From NCBI GenBank assembly GCA_020720565.1, contig DYOK01000011.1, positions 1 through 26,176 on the forward strand: DNA of 26,176 nucleotides, written 5' to 3'. Below are positions 22,818-26,176 of this stretch, in pieces. Under the pieces are notes generated by a model. The model made no database searches. It saw nothing but the letters and a program-made list of their open reading frames with translations, and was not told the origin of the DNA. The stretch comes from Acetofilamentum sp. GTDB lineage: Bacteria > Bacteroidota > Bacteroidia > Bacteroidales > JAFGXI01. The number at the start of each line of letters is the position of its first letter. Position 1 is the stretch's first letter. The position numbers and the translations under genes are program-made.

Positions 22818-22969
22818 TTGTATTGTTTTTTTTCTCATCTGTATAATAGCAAAGGTGTGAAAATTAAACTCGAATTAAACACCTGACTGCCGTTAGGCAG
22901 GATAGGGCAAACGCACACTTTTATTCAAATATCATATTTCAGATAATTAGCCATTTGAGGTTGTGTTCA

Positions 22970-23057
22970 TTTTCTTTGCATGCCCAAAGAAAACGAACCA
23001 AAAGAAAGGGCACTCTCGCCACAGTGTTTTTTGCTTCGCAAAAACCGCAGACTGCGG
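22970..23057. repeat. hairpin-rich noncoding repeat, first block
   Basis: Three stems follow one another: TTTTCTTTG/CAAAGAAAA (22970-22978 with 22985-22993), TTTTTGC/GCAAAAA (23028-23034 with 23038-23044) and CCGCA/TGCGG (23045-23049 with 23053-23057). The stretch AAAGAAAACGAACCAAAAGA resembles a dispersed intergenic family I associate with Bacteroidota. The 62-codon frame over it (22980-23168) looks like a by-product. Confidence 0.55.
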
Positions 23058-23238
23058 GCTAAATTTTCTGCAAGGCTTCGAAAATTTTTAACGCCCTTGC
23101 TGCTAAACAGAAGCGAGAGCTCACACAAAACAATTTCATATCAAGTTTTTACGAAGGAAATATACTGAGACAATCAATTTGGGGGTATTTAAAAGGCATA
23201 TTTTATCGAATTGGAGTGATAAGTGTTGACGTAGTAAC

Positions 23239-23360
23239 AGCCGTGAAGTTCTGAGCGTGCGAAGAAATCGCACGGCTTACTTAGGCTACACGCCATCACG
23301 AAAAGAAGATAAAATCTAGCCTCGATTTTTTTTTACTTTTGTATCAGGACAAAAGTAAAA
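23239..23360. repeat. hairpin-rich noncoding repeat, second block
   Basis: AGCCGTG/CACGGCT (23239-23245 with 23271-23277) encloses GTGCGA/TCGCAC (23257-23262 with 23268-23273), so the two stems compete. A perfect 12-bp stem follows (23331-23342 with 23349-23360, TTTTACTTTTGT and its complement, loop ATCAGG). Structured RNA or a dispersed repeat are both possible. Confidence 0.55.
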
Positions 23361-23911
23361 GAGAAAAAATTTAGATAGAATTCAAATCACAATAAGCTTT
23401 ATAAATATTCTATCATTATTTAGACCAATCCTAATATTTAGGATGTTTGAAACTTGGTCAACGCTTATATAAATCGTTATCTTTTTGTAAATCAATACTA
23501 AATACTTAACCTTTTAAAAATGATTCATGCAACTTTAAACAAACCACCGCTAAAAAATCTATCAATAAAAAGTGTGCGGTTGCCCCCTTAGGCAGGATAG
23601 AACATTTTTTTAATCGAACTATTACTTTTATGAGGGTAACCATCCTGATAAATCGGGACTGGGTTATATCAAACAAACCTCTAATAAAATGGAAGTATTA
23701 TTTTTATCTTTTTCCCTTAGCGATGAAGATGATACAATCGATGAAAAACATACGATTTGATCGTTAAAATTAGCCTTATATGTGTATTAATGAATATTTT
23801 ATCACTTTACGTCTAATTCATCTAAAATTTTAAGCAACCCTTTATAAATTATCTCGTCTCATCCATAAGTTAAAGAATATGTTTTCTTTCAAACCTTTAA
23901 CATTAAACATT

Positions 23912-25105
23912 ATGAATCAATTTGAGAATGACCTTAAATCAATTTTGGAATCGTATTCTCCGGAATATAATCCAAGTGCGTGGGCTAGAATAAAGAACCA
24001 ATTTAGAAAGTATCAAATTATTAAAGTTGGTGTAATTGCTTCTGTGGCTGTATTGATATCAACAGCTACTTTATTATTTTGGAGCACAGCAGAAAAAACC
24101 AATAGTAATGATTCAAAAGTGCAATTATCAGATATTAGCACCAAAACAATTAGCACTCCTATAAATAATTACAATAAACAAAAAGTTAAGGAATCATCAC
24201 CCATAGTAAATTCAACTATTCAAACGCCTAGTAATGAGGCTCTAGAAGTGCTAGAGAAATCTTATGAGCAAACAAGTTCATCAATAGATAAATCAATTGA
24301 AAAAAGTGAACTTAATACACACAACGATAATCAAGCGGTACTTGCAAACAACGATTCGCGTAATATTCCAACCATTAAAATTGAAAAAACACGAGCATGT
24401 GCTCCATTCGATTTGAATGCAAGCTGTATCAATATGCCTGCAAATGCTAATGTAAAATGGTATTTAGATGGCTCACTTATTTCGAATTCAGATAAATGTG
24501 CCACTGAACTCAATCAAAAAGGAATGTTTTTACTAAAAGCAACCATTAAAACATCAGATGGACATGAATTTAATGTCTCTGAAAATGTAGAGGTTCTTGA
24601 GTCGCCCATTGCTCAGTTTTCGTACTCAATAGCCAATCAAAAATTGATTTTGACCAACCAGTCGAAAAATGCGACAAGTCAAATTTGGAATTTTGTTGGT
24701 ATAGAAACCAATGAAGACGACCCTCAATTTGAGGTGATGTACTCTGGCGAATATCCTATCTCGCTGCAAGTAACCCACTCGAATGGTTGTCAAAATACGA
24801 TGAACCAAATCATCACATACAAAGTATCGCACGATATTTTTGCACCAACGGCCTTTTCGCCAGATGGGGATGGTGTAAACGATGTATTTTTGCTTAAATA
24901 CGAGGTCAAACTAGGCTTTGTGTACACTTTACAAGTGTACAATAGCCAAGGGCATATGGTATACCAAGGTACACAGCCTAACGAAGGCTGGGATGGGAGA
25001 GGCTATTCGATGGCCAATGCCAACGAACGTTTTGTTTGGAAACTCAGCATTACAGACCCTAGAGGACAATCGGAACATAAGGAAGGTTATTTTGTTATAA
25101 AATAA
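23912..25105 (+). CDS. membrane-anchored protein with PKD-like and type B (CHU_C) C-terminal domain
   Basis: This is a 397-residue protein. Residues 1-36 are cytoplasmic-looking, with YSPEYNPSAWARIKNQ resembling the short N-terminal region of FecR-type and other Bacteroidota anti-sigma factors. Residues about 37-57 form one membrane helix (IIKVGVIASVAVLISTATLL). A Ser/Thr/Asn-rich linker runs to about 155. Then follow a Cys-containing Ig-like domain (TRACAPFDLNASCINMPAN) and a PKD-like domain (PIAQFSYS to HSNGCQNTMNQI). Residues about 310-397 are a gliding-motility-associated C-terminal domain (IFAPTAFSPDGDGVNDVF, YQGTQPNEGWDGRG). That domain normally directs T9SS export of proteins with cleavable signals, which this protein lacks. 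I chose ATG 23912 because the frame from 23879 adds 11 residues that weaken the fit. No sigma-factor gene is adjacent. Confidence 0.82.
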   Translation: MNQFENDLKSILESYSPEYNPSAWARIKNQFRKYQIIKVGVIASVAVLISTATLLFWSTAEKTNSNDSKVQLSDISTKTISTPINNYNKQKVKESSPIVNSTIQTPSNEALEVLEKSYEQTSSSIDKSIEKSELNTHNDNQAVLANNDSRNIPTIKIEKTRACAPFDLNASCINMPANANVKWYLDGSLISNSDKCATELNQKGMFLLKATIKTSDGHEFNVSENVEVLESPIAQFSYSIANQKLILTNQSKNATSQIWNFVGIETNEDDPQFEVMYSGEYPISLQVTHSNGCQNTMNQIITYKVSHDIFAPTAFSPDGDGVNDVFLLKYEVKLGFVYTLQVYNSQGHMVYQGTQPNEGWDGRGYSMANANERFVWKLSITDPRGQSEHKEGYFVIK

Positions 25106-25111
25106 TCAGAA

Positions 25112-25150
25112 AACAAATTGTGAGATTTTAACAGAATTTCACAATTTGTT
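25112..25150. terminator. long hairpin after the CHU_C gene
   Basis: A perfect 12-bp stem (AACAAATTGTGA at 25112-25123 with 25139-25150) has a 15-base loop, 7 bases past the stop codon. No U-run follows, so it may be an mRNA 3' stabiliser rather than a classical terminator. Confidence 0.5.
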
Positions 25151-25306
25151 AATTACTTTAGTAAAGTTTTTTAAATCAAACCCATTGATAAACAAAAAAT
25201 TGAATTATTTTAGTATCTATATTTCTGAATTTATTTATATTTTTAAAAATACTTAATATTTTTTATTATCGCTACTATTAACTTGCTCCACATAATCTAT
25301 TTAACT

Positions 25307-25756
25307 ATGAAAACTAAGTTTCTACTATTGTTTAGTATTTTTAATCTAACTTATCAGTTAAGTTATTCTCAAATTTCGATTGAAGAATCATCAAAAAAAT
25401 ATGATGATGGCTCGATGATGATTTACATAAGTAATCAATTTTATTCATCGCTCAACGATGCAAATTTAGTTAAAGAATGGATTCTTTTACATGATAAAGG
25501 AGTGAAAAGGGTTGATGTTTATGATAAAAATAACCCTAATAAAATGGCGATTTCCATTGATAGTACTTCTGATGATAATGAGATTCAAAAAGTAATTGAA
25601 GATCTATATTTTCAAACTTTAGAATGCGAGGCAATTCGAGATGAAATTAGAAAAATGAATTTATCAAAAGAAGAGTGGATTAATCAAAACGAAGAAAAAT
25701 ATAAGCAATTAATTCGCTGTAATCCATTTGATAGTTTTAAAACCATAAATAAATAG
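25307..25756 (+). CDS. small exported protein of unknown function
   Basis: This 149-residue protein has a signal peptide (MKTKFLLLFSIFNLTYQLSY, then SQ) and a hydrophilic, acidic/lysine-rich mature part. I do not recognise a domain. Visible traits are YDDGSMMIYISNQFYSSLND, a strand-like KRVDVYDKN, and two cysteines (LECEAI and IRCNPF) that could form a disulfide. I chose ATG 25307 over 25283 because it begins the signal peptide. Its stop is only 2 bases before the next start, so it is translationally coupled to the surface protein that follows; a helper, chaperone or partner role is conceivable but unproven. No promoter was recognised in the 201-bp gap before it. Confidence 0.75.
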   Translation: MKTKFLLLFSIFNLTYQLSYSQISIEESSKKYDDGSMMIYISNQFYSSLNDANLVKEWILLHDKGVKRVDVYDKNNPNKMAISIDSTSDDNEIQKVIEDLYFQTLECEAIRDEIRKMNLSKEEWINQNEEKYKQLIRCNPFDSFKTINK

Positions 25757-25758
25757 TG

Positions 25759-26176
25759 ATGAGAAACATTTTATTTTCTTTACTCTTAATATTGGGGGTA
25801 AGTAATACATTCGCTTGTAATTACACATTAAATTTGAGTGATTCATACGGTGATGGATGGAATGGTTGTTCATTAACGGTTCTAGTGAATGGGACTTCAC
25901 AAGGAAATGTAACAATTGACGATGGGTATAGTGCCAGTTACTCTATTTCTGTAAATAATGGGGATTTGATTTCTTTGAATTTTAATAATGGTTCTTGGGC
26001 GTCAGAAACATCATGGGCTTTGATTAATTCATCAGGAACAACCGTTTGTACAGGAACTGGTAGCGCTTCCCCAGCAAATCCGGTTTGCAGTGTTACAGCA
26101 GTTTGCCCTGCTCCTTCTGCTGGCTGCATAGGAGGTTCAAATAACACTTGTGCTGCAGCAGACCCATTTTGCACAG
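25759..26176 (+). CDS. 5' part of a secreted surface protein (runs off the window)
   Basis: An open frame of 139 codons starts at the ATG 2 bases after the previous stop and continues past the window end. Residues 1 to about 19 are a signal peptide (MRNILFSLLLILGVSNTFA). It continues YTLNLSDSYGDGWNGCSLTV, a small beta-sandwich motif frequent in Bacteroidota extracellular proteins. A Cys-rich linker and GGSNNTCAAADPFCT follow, resembling the beginning of a domain common near the N-terminus of large T9SS type B cargo proteins. The full gene is therefore probably long and multi-domain. Its G+C content rises towards the window end. The C-terminal sorting domain, if any, lies outside. Confidence 0.8.
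   Translation, partial: MRNILFSLLLILGVSNTFACNYTLNLSDSYGDGWNGCSLTVLVNGTSQGNVTIDDGYSASYSISVNNGDLISLNFNNGSWASETSWALINSSGTTVCTGTGSASPANPVCSVTAVCPAPSAGCIGGSNNTCAAADPFCT

Larger units (their letters stand above)
22905..23585. repeat. 681-bp region bounded by about 22-bp inverted repeats
   Basis: The left end (22905-22925, beginning GGGCAAACGCACAC) is mirrored by the right end (23564-23585, ending GTGTGCGGTTGCCC), with one mismatch and one single-base length difference over about 22 bp. The 13-mer TTAGGCAGGATAG lies immediately outside the left end and two bases outside the right, in the same orientation. No transposase frame lies inside; the interior is hairpin-rich. Confidence 0.55.
22453..23911. 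other. gene-poor repeat-rich intergenic region
   Basis: About 1.46 kb lies between the divergent glycosyltransferase and CHU_C-domain genes and holds no convincing gene. It carries several hairpins, a 13-base direct repeat (TTAGGCAGGATAG at 22893-22905 and 23588-23600) and a long inverted pair, listed separately. The last 310 bases (23601-23911) are plain AT-rich sequence with only tiny open frames. No TAnnTTTG promoter was found for the downstream gene. Confidence 0.7.

Noticed and set aside
22980..23168. A 62-codon plus-strand frame starting MPKENEPKERALS.
   Set aside because: It lies over the hairpin-rich repeat block, its sequence follows the palindromes, it has no promoter, and its composition looks like translated repeat DNA rather than a protein.
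23690..23761. A 23-codon frame starting MEVLFLSFSLSDEDD as a remnant of a sigma-factor gene for the anti-sigma-like protein.
   Set aside because: It is too short, has no recognisable sigma motif and ends at once; treating it as a gene remnant is unsupported.
25112..25150. The perfect 12-bp palindrome as an operator for the downstream gene pair.
   Set aside because: Its position 7 bases after a stop codon fits a 3'-end hairpin better, and it lies about 160 bp from the next start.

Overview
The window comes from an AT-rich member of the Bacteroidota, most likely class Bacteroidia. Four observations support this. Two different type IX secretion (T9SS) sorting domains are present. Several genes have the Bacteroidota promoter -7 element TAnnTTTG with a TTG-like -33 element 19-20 bp upstream. 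Shine-Dalgarno sequences are almost absent. The gene order rpsU - xerC/D - hpf is one I associate with this phylum.

Layout. (1) 1-2847 (minus strand) is accessory DNA that looks like an integron gene cassette. It carries a membrane protein, an AraC-type regulator with a GyrI-like domain, and an exported agmatine/peptidylarginine-deiminase-family enzyme with a T9SS tail. It ends in an attC-like hairpin, and the first codons of a gene in a following cassette lie at the window edge. (2) 2870-10407 is mostly core: long-chain acyl-CoA synthetase (minus), then on plus a thioredoxin-like protein, a YebC-family regulator, thiol peroxidase Tpx, a K+ channel fused to a very regular 12-residue repeat solenoid, ribosomal protein bS21, a tyrosine recombinase and ribosome hibernation factor HPF. 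(3) 10408-13283 (minus) holds a FadL-like outer-membrane protein and an unusual Tyr-rich/Ser-Arg-rich lipoprotein. (4) 13494-20415 holds prolyl-tRNA synthetase with an unknown partner gene, RimO (minus), a TPR/beta-propeller/OmpA envelope protein and a CDF zinc exporter. (5) 20554-22452 (minus) is a GT2 glycosyltransferase fused to a truncated sugar-phosphotransferase-like half. (6) 22453-23911 is about 1.4 kb without a convincing gene, packed with hairpins, inverted repeats and short duplicated motifs. (7) 23912-26176 (plus) is a surface-protein region: a membrane-anchored protein ending in a type B (gliding-motility, CHU_C) domain, a small exported protein of unknown function, and the start of a probably large secreted protein.

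Likely joint functions: Trx-like, YebC and Tpx sit together, two of them linked to redox stress. bS21 and HPF both act on ribosomes, and HPF has the only strong Shine-Dalgarno sequence noticed. The strongest candidate for something new is the cassette at 51-2847. The nine bases at its head are the exact complement of the R''-like box of its terminal hairpin, as expected of an integron cassette in circular form.
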